This document shows, piece after piece, positions 17,947-27,011 of a DNA stretch of 64,000 bases (the first letter of the stretch is position 1; the number at the start of each line of letters is the position of its first letter). The position numbers and the translations under genes are program-made. A model generated the notes under the pieces. It saw only the letters and a program-made list of their open reading frames with translations. It did not search any database and was not told where the DNA came from. This DNA comes from NVTR01 sp965237505 (lineage in GTDB: Bacteria > Pseudomonadota > Alphaproteobacteria > Rhodobacterales > Rhodobacteraceae): NCBI GenBank assembly GCA_965237505.1, contig CBDEFR010000004.1, forward strand, positions 248,001 through 312,000, given 5' to 3'.

Positions 17947-18774
17947 TTGTATCATCGCGAGTGGGTTGACAGGCTTTTCGCTGCTCTCCAGGCTTCAGGC
18001 ACCTGGGTGCTGGGGCTGCTCTGGATTGCCCCACTCCTGTACATTTTTTGGACTGGCTTTCGTGATCCTCAAGTTGCGCTGGCACTTGACCCTACCAGTG
18101 GCTGGACATTCGACAATCTCCTGTTCGTGTGGAACGCAGCTCCGTTTGATAGGTACTATTTCAACACGACTGTGCTGGTTGTCGGCTTATCGGCGACCCA
18201 GATCGTAGTGGGAACACTCGCGGCTTATGCCTTCGCGCGGTTTACTTTTCCGGGCCGCGACGTACTATTTTTATTCGTACTACTTCAACTGATGATTTTT
18301 CCTGAAATCTTGCTGCTGGAAAACTTTAAATTGGTAGCTTCCCTGGGCCTTTTCGACACTATCCCGGGGATCGGTATCGTCTATGCGGCGAGCGCATTCG
18401 CTATTTTCCTCATTCGGCAGGCATTTCGAAGCGTACCCAAGGAACTGGTGGAGGCCGCAGAGGTCGAGGGTGCTTCGCGATTGGCCATCCTGTGGAAAGT
18501 ATATATTCCTGTGGCGCGCCCTTCGATCGCCGCATTTGCGCTCATGTCGATAAGCTCGCACTGGAATAGTTTCCTCTGGCCCCTGGTAATAACCCGGTCG
18601 ACCGAGGCAAGACCGGTTACGGTTGGTATCGCACGATATCTGTCGCCCGACACGGGGATTAGTATCACGAGCCTGTCCGCTGGAACTGTAATCGTGGTCG
18701 GTCCGTTGCTGATTTTCTTCCTGATTTTTCAACGCAGATTTATTCGGAGCTTCCTGCGGTCCGATATCACATGA
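17947..18774 (+). CDS. ABC transporter permease (UgpE/MalG-type)
   Basis: 275-residue permease starting with TTG at 17947 behind a G-rich ribosome site, 9 bases after the first permease. Helices include WVLGLLWIAPLLYIFWTGF and the EAA loop is KELVEAAEVEGASRLAILWK. The normal C-terminus (FQRRFIRSFLRSDIT) is kept. The operon ends here because an IS3 scar begins within about 10 bases; the HAD phosphatase gene behind the scar may once have belonged to the same operon. Confidence 0.87.
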   Translation: MYHREWVDRLFAALQASGTWVLGLLWIAPLLYIFWTGFRDPQVALALDPTSGWTFDNLLFVWNAAPFDRYYFNTTVLVVGLSATQIVVGTLAAYAFARFTFPGRDVLFLFVLLQLMIFPEILLLENFKLVASLGLFDTIPGIGIVYAASAFAIFLIRQAFRSVPKELVEAAEVEGASRLAILWKVYIPVARPSIAAFALMSISSHWNSFLWPLVITRSTEARPVTVGIARYLSPDTGISITSLSAGTVIVVGPLLIFFLIFQRRFIRSFLRSDIT

Positions 18775-19021
18775 CGCCGAAGAACATCACGGTGGCACGT
18801 CCGGATTGCCCGACGCTACGAAATGCACGGATAGACCAGCCAATCTTGGCCGCAATCCCGGCAATCGCAGCAGATTGACTGTCATAGTTATTCTGATGTT
18901 CGAAAACCATCCGCACGGCCCTTGCGCGCACCTCAGGCGAAAATCTGTTTGCTCTGTTGCTTTTTTTCATAGCTCCAATCTTTCCTCGATTTGGAGCCTC
19001 CTGAAAACCCGGGGCGGTTCA
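18775..19021 (-). mobile_element. IS3-family remnant (orfA start and one terminal repeat)
   Basis: The end TGAACCGCCCCGGGTTTTC (complement of 19003-19021) is a typical IS3 terminus. Just inside is an orfA start (18970, MKKSNRANRFSPEVRARAVRM). After about 46 residues the frame runs into unrelated sequence at about 18835. Confidence 0.65.
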
Positions 19022-19053
19022 GTCTCGGCCAAGGTACGCGGAGCCATCATCTG

Positions 19054-19968
19054 ATGCCATCGGACTATTCGCGCGATGCGCAGTGGGCGTTTTCCGCATA
19101 CGAGGCGGTGCGCCATCGATTGCCCAGCGCCACCTTCCCCACGACGTCGCAAAACGCCACCAGCCTTGGCGATCTCGCCGATCAGTTCGACGTTTTCCTG
19201 CTGGATGCGTTCGGCGTGCTGAACGTCGGAGAGCAGGCGATTCCCGGTGCCCCGGAACGCGTCCGCGACCTTCAGAACGCCGGCAAGATCGTCATGGTCG
19301 TCAGCAATGCCGCCAGCAACTCAAAGCGCGTGCTGCTGGAACGTTCCGTACAACTTGGATTTGACATCGCACCTGCGAACATCCTGACCAGCCGCGAGGT
19401 TCTTCTGGCCGCCCTCAGCTCGCGCCCAACGCGCAAAAGCGGGCTGATGGCTGCGCAACGATACGGACGTAAGGAACTGGAGCACTTGGACGCCGAATTC
19501 CTGGGCGAAGACGGTGACCTTTATGACGCAGTCGAAGAATTCCTTTTGGTCGGCAGTTCCGAATGGACCGACATTCACCAGTCGCTGCTTGAGGCGTCGC
19601 TGCGCGCCAATCCCCGCCCGGTGCTGGTCGGAAATCCTGACATCGTGGCGCCGCTTACGGATCGCCTGTCACGCCAACCGGGTCACTATGCGCACCGATT
19701 GGCCGATGCCACCGGTGTTGCGCCGGAATTCTTTGGCAAGCCATTTGCCAACATTTACGACATGGTGCTCTCCCGTATCGCCGATGACATAAACCCAACG
19801 CGGATGCTCATGGTCGGCGACACGCTTCACACCGACATTCTTGGCGGACGCGTCGCGGGGATCAAAACCGCTCTTGTCACTGATTTCGGATCACTAAAGG
19901 GCGTCGATGTCAGCAGAGCCATCGAACAGTCCGGCATCGTGCCAGATTTCATTCTTCCCGGCCCATAA
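19054..19968 (+). CDS. HAD-superfamily class IIA hydrolase
   Basis: 304 residues from the ATG at 19054 (GGAG 10 bases upstream). Motif 1 is FLLDAFGVLNVG, motif 2 VSNAASNS, motif 4 MLMVGDTLHTDILGG, and the C2-type cap lies between. The first Asp is kept but the usual second Asp (DxD) is Phe, as in the class IIA subgroup with a DxWGV-type motif. Likely a cytoplasmic phosphatase for a small phosphorylated compound. Next to a glycerol-phosphate-type importer, glycerol phosphate or a related ester is a candidate substrate. The start is close to the IS3 scar, so an original longer N-terminus cannot be excluded. Confidence 0.75.
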   Translation: MPSDYSRDAQWAFSAYEAVRHRLPSATFPTTSQNATSLGDLADQFDVFLLDAFGVLNVGEQAIPGAPERVRDLQNAGKIVMVVSNAASNSKRVLLERSVQLGFDIAPANILTSREVLLAALSSRPTRKSGLMAAQRYGRKELEHLDAEFLGEDGDLYDAVEEFLLVGSSEWTDIHQSLLEASLRANPRPVLVGNPDIVAPLTDRLSRQPGHYAHRLADATGVAPEFFGKPFANIYDMVLSRIADDINPTRMLMVGDTLHTDILGGRVAGIKTALVTDFGSLKGVDVSRAIEQSGIVPDFILPGP

Positions 19969-19978
19969 TCAGTGACAG

Positions 19979-20353
19979 ATGTCAAATCTCAATGGTGGTT
20001 CGCGCCTCAATGCGCCTCAATGCGCCGGATCAGCCGCCTCCTGCGAAGATAATCTACGCGCGAAAGTCGAGTATCGTGGTGACGCCAACTATGACTTTGG
20101 AGATCTGCTACCGCCTGTCCTGAACCGCTGGCGCGACCGCCTGAAGAAGGGAGTGGCCGCTGCCAAGCACTGGGGTCATGACACCGAAATGGATGCACAC
20201 ACCGCAAAACTCGATGAAGCCGGGGGATTGATAGCGAAGACCAACGCCGAGCAGTGGGCGATTAATCCCTCTGTACATTTCAACGAATGGGAGAACTTCA
20301 CGGCGACGGAATTCAAGGAGGCAGCTGATGCCTTCAAAGCGCTGCTTCCGTAA
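19979..20353 (+). pseudogene. Unidentified protein fragment
   Basis: The 124-residue frame has a low-quality start and then a well-behaved segment (YDFGDLLPPVLNRWRDRL ... EQWAINPSVHFNEWENFT ... DAFKALL). I do not recognise the family. It reads like the C-terminal or middle piece of a larger protein, cut at about 20345 by the tandem repeat, which contributes the stop. Confidence 0.4.
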
Positions 20354-20880
20354 TGGGGCTTCCGTAATGGGGCTTATGATGTCAAGCCCAAAACGGCAAA
20401 GCTTGGCCGGTCTCGTGCCGTGGGTCGACCGAGCGCTTCCATGTTGGGATTGGTTTGTAGCTGATATAGCCTTGCAGTATTCTCGTGGCTTCCGTAATGG
20501 GGCTTATGATGTCAAGCCCAAAACGGCAAAGCTTGGCCGGTCTCGTGCCGTGGGTCGACCGAGCGCTTCCATGTTGGGATTGGTTTGTAGCTGATATAGC
20601 CTTGCAGTATTCTCGTGGCTTCCGTAATGGGGCTTATGATGTCAAGCCCAAAACGGCAAAGCTTGGCCGGTCTCGTGCCGTGGGTCGACCGAGCGCTTCC
20701 ATGTTGGGATTGGTTTGTAGCTGATATAGCCTTGCAGTATTCTCGTGGCTTCCGTAATGGGGCTTATGATGTCAAGCCCAAAACGGCAAAGCTTGGCCGG
20801 TCTCGTGCCGTGGGTCGACCGAGCGCTTCCATGTTGGGATTGGTTTGTAGCTGATATAGCCTTGCAGTATTCTCGTGGCT
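20345..20880. repeat. Four tandem copies of a 130-bp repeat
   Basis: Units at 20359-20488, 20489-20618, 20619-20748 and 20749-20878, identical as far as read, preceded by a 14-base partial start. Each unit has a stem (CCGT ... GGGCTT, 8-base loop, AAGCCC ... ACGG) and a GGTCGACC palindrome. 130 is not a multiple of 3 and no long frame runs through, so it is non-coding. Confidence 0.9.
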
Positions 20881-20994
20881 CCACCGCCTGTAGTCCCTTG
20901 CCGGTTACATGCTTCCGTCCGTGGTCAGCGCGTTGGCTGCCTACATTATGCCGAGTTCAAAAACGGTCCCCGCGTGCCAATCTGCATGGCGTGC
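20881..20994. other. Remnant sequence before IS256 type A copy 1
   Basis: 114 bases of unrecognised sequence. Joined to 22338 onward after removing the IS256 element, one frame stays open (HYAEFKNGPRVPICMAC then SNPRVRRRAP), but I cannot identify a gene. Confidence 0.3.
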
Positions 20995-22329
20995 GGGAGT
21001 ATCCGAAACTCTGTGTATGGGGTTTGGCCCATGCGGTTTAAACGGGTCATTTGTTGAACCGCTCGGGGTATAGGATAGCGAACTGGTTTCTTGCCGCAAC
21101 CCATTCCCTGACGCACCGGCCCGACTTTTCAAAATTGCGGATGGCCAGGTAAATCAGTTTGGTTGCCGCGTCATCCGTTGGAAAGCTACCGCGCGTTTTG
21201 GTGGTTTTTCGGATCACCCTGTTGAGGCTTTCAATCGCATTCGTCGTATAGATGATTTTGCGCACCGCTGGCGGGAAGGCAAAGAACGGGATGACCTCCT
21301 GCCAGGCCCGCCGCCAGCTTGGGGCGATCGAGGGGTATTTTGAGCCCCATTCGGTCTCGAAATCATCAAGGGCTTTCGCGGCCTCGGCATCATCTGTGGC
21401 CTGATAAATCCGCTTCAGGCTTTTGGCCACGACTTTGCGATCTTTCCAGCCGCAGAAGTTCAGGGAATGGCGCACGAGATGCACGATACAGGTTTGCACG
21501 GTAGTATCAGGGAAGGCCGCGTTGATCGCGTCAGGGAACCCCTTGAGACCGTCCACGACGGCAATCAGGATATCCTCAACGCCTCTGTTCTTCAGATTAT
21601 TCATGATTGAAAGCCAGAATTTGGCACCCTCATTATTGGCAATCCACAAGCCCAGAACCTCCCGCTCGCCTTCTGGCGTGACCCCCAGAGCTACATAAAC
21701 GGCCTTGTTTTTGACCTGGCGGCTCTCAGCGTCGCGAATTTTGACCCGAAGGGCATCAAGGAATACGAGAGGATATACTGGCTCCAGAGCCCGGTTTTGC
21801 CAGTCTGAAACCTCCTCCAAAACTGCGTCCGTCACGCGGCTGATAAGGTCCGCTGAAATCCGCAGGCCGTAGACCTCTTCAAGGTGGGCACGGATATCAC
21901 GGGTCGACAGACCGGCGGCATAAAGCCCGATGATCTTGTCGTCCATCCCGTCGATCCGGGTCTGGCCTTTCTGGATCAGTTCCGGCTCAAAACTACCAGC
22001 TCGGTCGCGCGGGATGTCAATCGGCACCGCCCCGTCATTGCCCTTCAGCACCTTGCGAGTGGCCCCGTTCCGGCGGTTGGATTGCTGGCTGGCAGGCTCC
22101 CCGTGCGGCTCATAGCCCAGGTGCTCAGTCAACTCGGCGCCCAGCATCCGCTCCATCAGCCGGACTTTCAGCTCCTTCATCAGGCCTTTGTCGCCCAGCA
22201 AATCTTCGGGCCGTTCAACGCCGTTAAGCAACTCGTCCAGTAGTTCCTTGGAAATCGTCATTGTCATCATGCTCCTTCATTGGTGAAGCATGGACCAAAT
22301 TACTCATACACAGAAGATCGGACAGTCTC
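20995..22329 (-). mobile_element. IS256-family element type A, copy 1
   Basis: 1,335 bp with terminal repeats GGGAGTATCCGA / TCGGACAGTCTC and an 8-bp target duplication TGGCGTGC at 20987-20994 and 22330-22337. Complete and probably recently moved; the second copy (31354-32688) is in the opposite orientation. Confidence 0.92.
21047..22261 (-). CDS. IS256-family transposase, type A copy 1
   Basis: 404-residue mutator-type transposase. N-terminal DNA-binding part, then the DDE core with VFLDALRVKIRD, VVDGLKGFPDAINAAFP and TTNAIESLNRVIR. The third ATG (22261) is chosen since AAGGAG lies 10 bases upstream; two earlier ATGs sit on or beside that site. The protein is identical to copy 2, and one silent change is seen near the start (ACA against ACC). 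Apparently functional. Confidence 0.92.
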   Translation of the reverse strand: MTISKELLDELLNGVERPEDLLGDKGLMKELKVRLMERMLGAELTEHLGYEPHGEPASQQSNRRNGATRKVLKGNDGAVPIDIPRDRAGSFEPELIQKGQTRIDGMDDKIIGLYAAGLSTRDIRAHLEEVYGLRISADLISRVTDAVLEEVSDWQNRALEPVYPLVFLDALRVKIRDAESRQVKNKAVYVALGVTPEGEREVLGLWIANNEGAKFWLSIMNNLKNRGVEDILIAVVDGLKGFPDAINAAFPDTTVQTCIVHLVRHSLNFCGWKDRKVVAKSLKRIYQATDDAEAAKALDDFETEWGSKYPSIAPSWRRAWQEVIPFFAFPPAVRKIIYTTNAIESLNRVIRKTTKTRGSFPTDDAATKLIYLAIRNFEKSGRCVREWVAARNQFAILYPERFNK

Positions 22330-22337
22330 TGGCGTGC

Positions 22338-22488
22338 TCGAACCCGAGGGTTCGGCGACGAGCGCCACAACGGCATCATCGGGGACCGCGTCCCGGCAAG
22401 GGACTCCGGTAGGCCAGAGCGTCACGCCCGACCAAAACTCCTTCTTGTGTTGAACAAAATATTCATCTGACGTGTGGGTCGGATCCGG
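22338..22488. other. Remnant and short right end of IS110 element 2
   Basis: 150 bases without a gene. It holds a palindrome CGAACCC-GA-GGGTTCG near 22342 and, from about 22440, the short non-coding end of the IS110 element. The exact IS boundary could not be fixed. Confidence 0.35.
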
Positions 22489-23687
22489 TTATGCAGCTGA
22501 TGGGGCTGTGGCTTCATCGTCAAGGTCTTTGAGCGTAAAGCGGAAATCGGTTTGGTCCTCCCACATCCGGTGCAGGACCACGCCGATCCGTCGCGCCAAG
22601 GCGACCTTGGCTCGTTTTTCGCCGCGACGCTTGGCAACCTGCAGCGCCCAGGTTTTCAACCAATTGGGCTTGCCGCAATAAAACATCACCGTGGCGGCCT
22701 GGTAGAGCGCCGCTCTCAAGCCAACGTCGCCCGCCTTGGTGATTTGGCCGACGACATCCTTTTCGCCGGATTGGTAGCGGCTGGGCGTTAGACCGGCCCA
22801 GGGTCCAACTTCTTTCGAGTGGGCAAACCGCCCCGGATCATCGATCGCGGCCATGACAGTCAGAGAAACAACCGCGCCAACCCCGGGCATCGTCATCATC
22901 AGGCGGCAGATCGGTTCCTGCTTCGCAAGATTATTCACCAACCTCTGAAGACCCGCCAGTTCCCTGCGTATCTCTGCGCGCGCCCGTAAGACAGGTTCAA
23001 CGGCGGCCTCCAGCATTGGGTTTCCGGCAGCGAGTTCACGCGCCCGGGCCTCATATCGGCCCTTCGATATCACGCCCATCTTCAGGCCGAAATTGCGTAG
23101 TATGCCGCGCAGCGACAGTTCCAGGTTAGTCAGCGCATTTTTCACAGCCTTGCGTGCGGTTAGCACAGCGCGCGTTTCCTGTGCAGAAACCGATTTGCAA
23201 TGCACGGGCCGGAACCATCCCATCCGCAACAACTGGGCAATGCCTTCTGCATCGCACCGATCCGTCTTTATGGGGGACGCCTTCAGCGCGGCCTTCACAT
23301 GGCGTGTTTCCATCAGAACCGGTTCAAAGCCCGCATCGCTCAGACCCTTGTGAAGCCATTGCGACAAGGGGCCGGCTTCAAGGCCGATCCCGATAATCTC
23401 GTGCGGAAGCGTGCGCAGGAAGCCAGCAAGCACTTCTGGCTCGCTCGCCGCAGACGTTGCCTCAACGAATTTACCCTTCTCGTTCACTGCACAGATCGCA
23501 GTGCTTGCCAAAGAGACGTCCAATCCGATAAATACATTCATGTCGTTGTCCTTTCATTTTACGGACTTGGGGCGTGCGTTATTGCCGACCCCGTAGGCAC
23601 TTTCACAAGATGCCAAGGACAACGACACCCTCACTCAACGATTACTTCAAGCCGTAACCTCAGCGACTCGGGTGGCGAGCCCCATTA
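22440..23687 (-). mobile_element. IS110-family element 2
   Basis: It inserted into the 5' part of an IS3 transposase gene: coding sequence of that IS3 resumes at about 23688. The gene is on the minus strand, so the long non-coding left end (possible bridge RNA region) is 23542-23687. Confidence 0.65.
22489..23541 (-). CDS. IS110-family recombinase, element 2
   Basis: 350-residue IS110 transposase, distinct from the one at 9535. RuvC-like start (VFIGLDVSLASTAIC, IGLEAGPLSQWLH, KTDRCDAEGIAQLL) and C-terminal transposase_20 domain (MTMPGVGAVVSLTVMAAIDD ... GPWAGLTPSRYQSGEKD). Full length and uninterrupted, and thus possibly active. Confidence 0.9.
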   Translation of the reverse strand: MNVFIGLDVSLASTAICAVNEKGKFVEATSAASEPEVLAGFLRTLPHEIIGIGLEAGPLSQWLHKGLSDAGFEPVLMETRHVKAALKASPIKTDRCDAEGIAQLLRMGWFRPVHCKSVSAQETRAVLTARKAVKNALTNLELSLRGILRNFGLKMGVISKGRYEARARELAAGNPMLEAAVEPVLRARAEIRRELAGLQRLVNNLAKQEPICRLMMTMPGVGAVVSLTVMAAIDDPGRFAHSKEVGPWAGLTPSRYQSGEKDVVGQITKAGDVGLRAALYQAATVMFYCGKPNWLKTWALQVAKRRGEKRAKVALARRIGVVLHRMWEDQTDFRFTLKDLDDEATAPSAA

Positions 23688-24524
23688 CGGCATCTGCAGG
23701 ACAAATCACCCAAACCCAAGTCGGTGTGGAACCGTGTCCCTGACGACAAACGGGGCCAGATCATCGACTTTGCGTTGGAACACGAAGACCTGACGCCGAG
23801 GGAATTGGCTGTAAAGTTCACAGACACCAAGCGCTACTTCGTCTCGGAATCCACGGTTTACAGGCTATTGAAGGAACAGGACCTGATTGCCAGCCCTGCC
23901 TTCGTGGTGATCAAAGCGGCTGAAGAGTTCAAGGGCAAGACGACGGCCATCAACCAGCTATGGCAGACCGATTTTACCTATCTGAAGGTCATTGGCTGGG
24001 GCTGGTTCTATCTCAGCACCATTCTGGATGACTACTCCCGCTACATCATCGCCTGGAAGCTCTGCACCACGATGAAAGCTGGAGATGTCATGGACACGCT
24101 GGACCTGGCTTTGACCGCATCCGGTTGCGATCAGGCCACCGTCCTGCACAAACCGCGCCTGCTCAGTGACAATGGCTCGTCCTATGTCGCGGGCGATCTG
24201 GCCGATTGGCTGGAAGAGAAAGGCATGGATCACGTTCGTGGCGCTCCTTTCCATCCACAAACCCAAGGCAAAATCGAACGCTGGCATCAGACGATGAAGA
24301 ACCGGGTTCTGTTGGAACACTACTACTTGCCCGGCGATCTGAAACGGCAGATCGAAGCCTTCGTCCAGCACTACAACCACCACCGCTATCACGAGAGCCT
24401 GAACAATGTGACCCCAGCCGACGTCTACTTCGGTAGGGCTGAAACCATCCTCAGAGAAAGGGAGAAGATCAAGAAACTGACAATCCAGAAACGCCGCTTG
24501 CAACACCAGAAAGCGGCCGCCTAA
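23688..24524 (+). pseudogene. IS3-family OrfB-type transposase, N-terminally truncated
   Basis: Open from the IS110 junction (LQDKSPKPKSVWNRVPDD) to 24524. Integrase-core motifs are QLWQTDFTYLKV, LSDNGSSYV and GKIERWHQTMKNR, so the catalytic core is whole, but the N-terminal part and any orfA are missing. The element's 3' end lies beyond ISNCY copy 2, at about 26001 (ending GACGACGGACA). Confidence 0.8.
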
Positions 24525-24586
24525 AATGAAACCCAAGATGGACCAGAGCTTCGGTTAACGAAAAACGCTCAGCTCTCCAGAAAACT

Positions 24587-25971
24587 TGTCGAGAACATTT
24601 CGATTTGTCCGGTTTATGTACCATGGCAATTGTCCGCTTCTGTCTTCCTTACTCTGTGGCTGTGCGAGCCGAAGGCGAGCGCTGCCACAGAGTAAGGTTA
24701 GGCTGGTCAAAGCGGTTCACGCAGCCTGTTTTTCTTCTGAACTGATTTCTCGGCCTTCGCCGTCGTAGAGCGCCAGTTTGCGGGGGCCGTGAAACAGGGC
24801 AATCCGGCCGTCTGGATATTCATGCACCCATACGCGCGACTTGACGTAGTGATGGCGATGCCTGTCATCGGGGATTTGCAGGCAACGGTTTTTATAACGA
24901 ACCGTATTATCCCTGCCCACGACACGCTCTTCATGCACACACAAAATGTCGTGCAGTTCCCCTGCGAATGGAACAAAGGCTTCCCCGTGTGCAGAGGGGG
25001 TCACTGCAAAGCGCCTGTTGTGGGCGGGCAAGAAGACATCCCGCAGGAAGCGATTGGCTTCCTGCATCGTTGTGATCCCGTTCAATCTCAGTTCCTGCGG
25101 CAACCGGTTCTGCAGTGTTCCGAACATGCGTTCAGACCGTCCGCGCGCTTCGGGGGAATAGGCTGGGATCAACTCTATGCCCAGGTGGGCCAATGCGCGG
25201 CCCACCTGGGTCGGGTTTGACTTGTCGACCTTGCCGCCAGCCTCGGGCGTATGCCAGTAGTGACTACCCCTGTCGGCATAAAGCGAGCAGAAAAGCCCTT
25301 TGGATCCAATCACGTCCCCTATGCCGGTGAAGCTGCTCATTGTCCCTTCCTCATCCACGAAGAACGCGGAGTAGACCTCACTGCTCGCATCATCCATGGT
25401 CACGATCAGGTCCCACCACCGGCCCGCAACCCAGTCGTGGCTTGACCCATCCTGATGCAACATCATCCCGGGAAGAGCGCGACGCTCACGCTTGCGGCGG
25501 TGTTTGCCCCGGTTTGCAGCTTTGGTTATTCGTCCCCGCGCCTGGAGTGTCAGGCGGACCCAGTTATAGCTGTGTTTGAAATCATGGGCCTCAACCAGCT
25601 TCTCGTGGAAATGCCTGGGCGTGAAATCCCAGTATCGGGTGTCAAAAAGACTCAGAACATCTTTTATCGTGTCCACTGGCACACGGTTATGCGCCGCTTT
25701 GGAAAGGCGGCGATCAAAGAGCCCGTCCGCCCCATCAGCTTCATAACGCGTACTGTAGCGTCGAAAGCTGCGCTCCGACATGCCAAGAAGACCCGCCGCG
25801 TCAGCCTGTGTCAGCTGCCGCGATTTCGTTCGCTCATAATAATCTGAAAACTTCATTCGTCGTAGGTCCTGTAAAATGCCTGTCCTAGTCATAAAGCGCT
25901 CCCTTTCGGAGCACCCTAAAACCGGACAGATCGCATGGTACATAAACCGGACATATGCCTTGTTAGCGACA
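24587..25971 (-). mobile_element. ISNCY (IS481-like) element, copy 2
   Basis: Same 1,385-bp element as copies 1 and 3. Both flanks carry AGCTCTCCAGAAAAC (24571-24585 on the left, 25973-25987 on the right), a 15-16 bp target duplication. This copy is therefore still at its own insertion site, inside the 3' end of an IS3 element. Confidence 0.9.
24717..25892 (-). CDS. ISNCY-type integrase-core transposase, copy 2
   Basis: 391 residues, same sequence as copies 1 and 3. Start ATG at 25892 with AGGGAG upstream. DDE motifs HQDGSSHDW, YADRGSHYW and EARGRSERMF are present. Confidence 0.85.
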   Translation of the reverse strand: MTRTGILQDLRRMKFSDYYERTKSRQLTQADAAGLLGMSERSFRRYSTRYEADGADGLFDRRLSKAAHNRVPVDTIKDVLSLFDTRYWDFTPRHFHEKLVEAHDFKHSYNWVRLTLQARGRITKAANRGKHRRKRERRALPGMMLHQDGSSHDWVAGRWWDLIVTMDDASSEVYSAFFVDEEGTMSSFTGIGDVIGSKGLFCSLYADRGSHYWHTPEAGGKVDKSNPTQVGRALAHLGIELIPAYSPEARGRSERMFGTLQNRLPQELRLNGITTMQEANRFLRDVFLPAHNRRFAVTPSAHGEAFVPFAGELHDILCVHEERVVGRDNTVRYKNRCLQIPDDRHRHHYVKSRVWVHEYPDGRIALFHGPRKLALYDGEGREISSEEKQAA

Positions 25972-26099
25972 AAGCTCTCCAGAAAACTTTGACGACGGAC
26001 ACTTTGTATTATATTGTATTATATTCGAATTACCGCTATATCGAAATTGATAAGACACGGTGACGGCTGCGATTCCGGGAGGCGTGAGGAGAACGGATT
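25972..26099 (+). promoter_or_regulatory. IS3 end and A/T-rich leader of the DeoR-type gene
   Basis: The IS3 end (to about 26001) is followed by an A/T-rich stretch with a tandem TTGTATTATA repeat (26003-26026) and ATTCGAAT. It likely contains the promoter of the regulator gene; the IS3 insertion sits only about 100 bases from its start. Confidence 0.4.
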
Positions 26100-26869
26100 A
26101 TGTTGCCCGAGCGTCTAGACAAGATCATGGAGATCGCTCGCCACGACGGCCGGGTGTCCGTCGAGGTGCTTTCCCAGCGTTTTCGAGTCACGCAGCAAAC
26201 GATCCGCAAGGACCTGGATAACCTTTGCCAGAAACGGCTCCTAGTGCGAATCCACGGCGGCGCGGTCATATCGTCAGGCGTTGAGAATGTCAGTTATGAG
26301 GCCCGTCGACTCGTGGCGTCGGAGGCTAAGGAAGCGATCGGACACACTGCGGCTGACATGATCCCCAACAACATATCCCTGTTCATGAACATTGGCACGA
26401 CAACCGAAGCGGTAGCCCGAGCGCTCCTGCAGCACGAGGGACTCCACGTGATCACCAACAGCATCAATGTCGCAGGCGAGATGCGGGGGCCTACCCAAAG
26501 ATCGAAGTGGTGATCGCGGGCGGCACCGTGCGCAGCGCCGACGGCTTGATTGCCGGCGAACCAGCGACCGACTTCATCCACCAGTTCAAAGTTGATTTCT
26601 GCATCATCGGCACTTCGGCGATCGATGAGGACGGCACTTTGCTCAACTACGACCACCCCAATGTCAAGGTCATCCAGGCAATGATCGCCAACAGCCGCAA
26701 AGTTATTCTGGTCGCCGACGCCACCAAGTTTGAGCGTACGGCACCGGTCCGAATAGCCAAGCTAGATCAGATCGACACCCTTGTTACCGATCACTGCACA
26801 CACGCACATATTCGCAAGCTCTGCTTCGAAGCCGGCACCGAACTGATTGAAGCGAACGAGGCGTGTTGA
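26100..26869 (+). pseudogene. DeoR/GlpR-family transcriptional regulator, frameshifted
   Basis: Full-length DeoR-type repressor of about 256 residues if the frame is repaired. N-terminal helix-turn-helix (VSVEVLSQRFRVTQQTIRKDLDNL), IHGGAV linker, sugar-phosphate sensing domain (MNIGTTTEAVARALL, then VVIAGGTVRSADGLIAG, VADATKFERTAPVRIA). The frame breaks near 26485-26490 in a run of five G; shifting it restores YPKIEVVIAGG. Start ATG with GAGGAG upstream. Next to a glycerophosphodiester phosphodiesterase, a GlpR-like role sensing glycerol-3-phosphate is likely. A sequencing error in the G run is the main alternative to a real mutation. Confidence 0.8.
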
Positions 26870-27011
26870 CGGTCGATCGCCATAGTTCGATTGACTTTCA
26901 TTTGACGGCCCTTTCAAATGTAAAACGATACTTCGGCGTGATCCGGACAGTGAGGTGCGAATCTGAGGCCAGGCGACAAGTTCGTCTCTCGGCCGGTCGC
27001 AGGTTCTTCAA

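Noticed and set aside
20485..20854. Repeated 79-residue open frames
   Set aside because: They only follow the 130-bp repeat, which is not a multiple of three, so each frame runs out of the unit; no family resemblance.
20345..20880. CRISPR array
   Set aside because: The four 130-bp units are directly adjacent and identical, with no unique spacers and no cas genes in the window.
22338..22488. A small gene spanning the IS256-A copy 1 insertion
   Set aside because: One frame stays open after removal of the element, but it has no start, ribosome site or recognisable motif.
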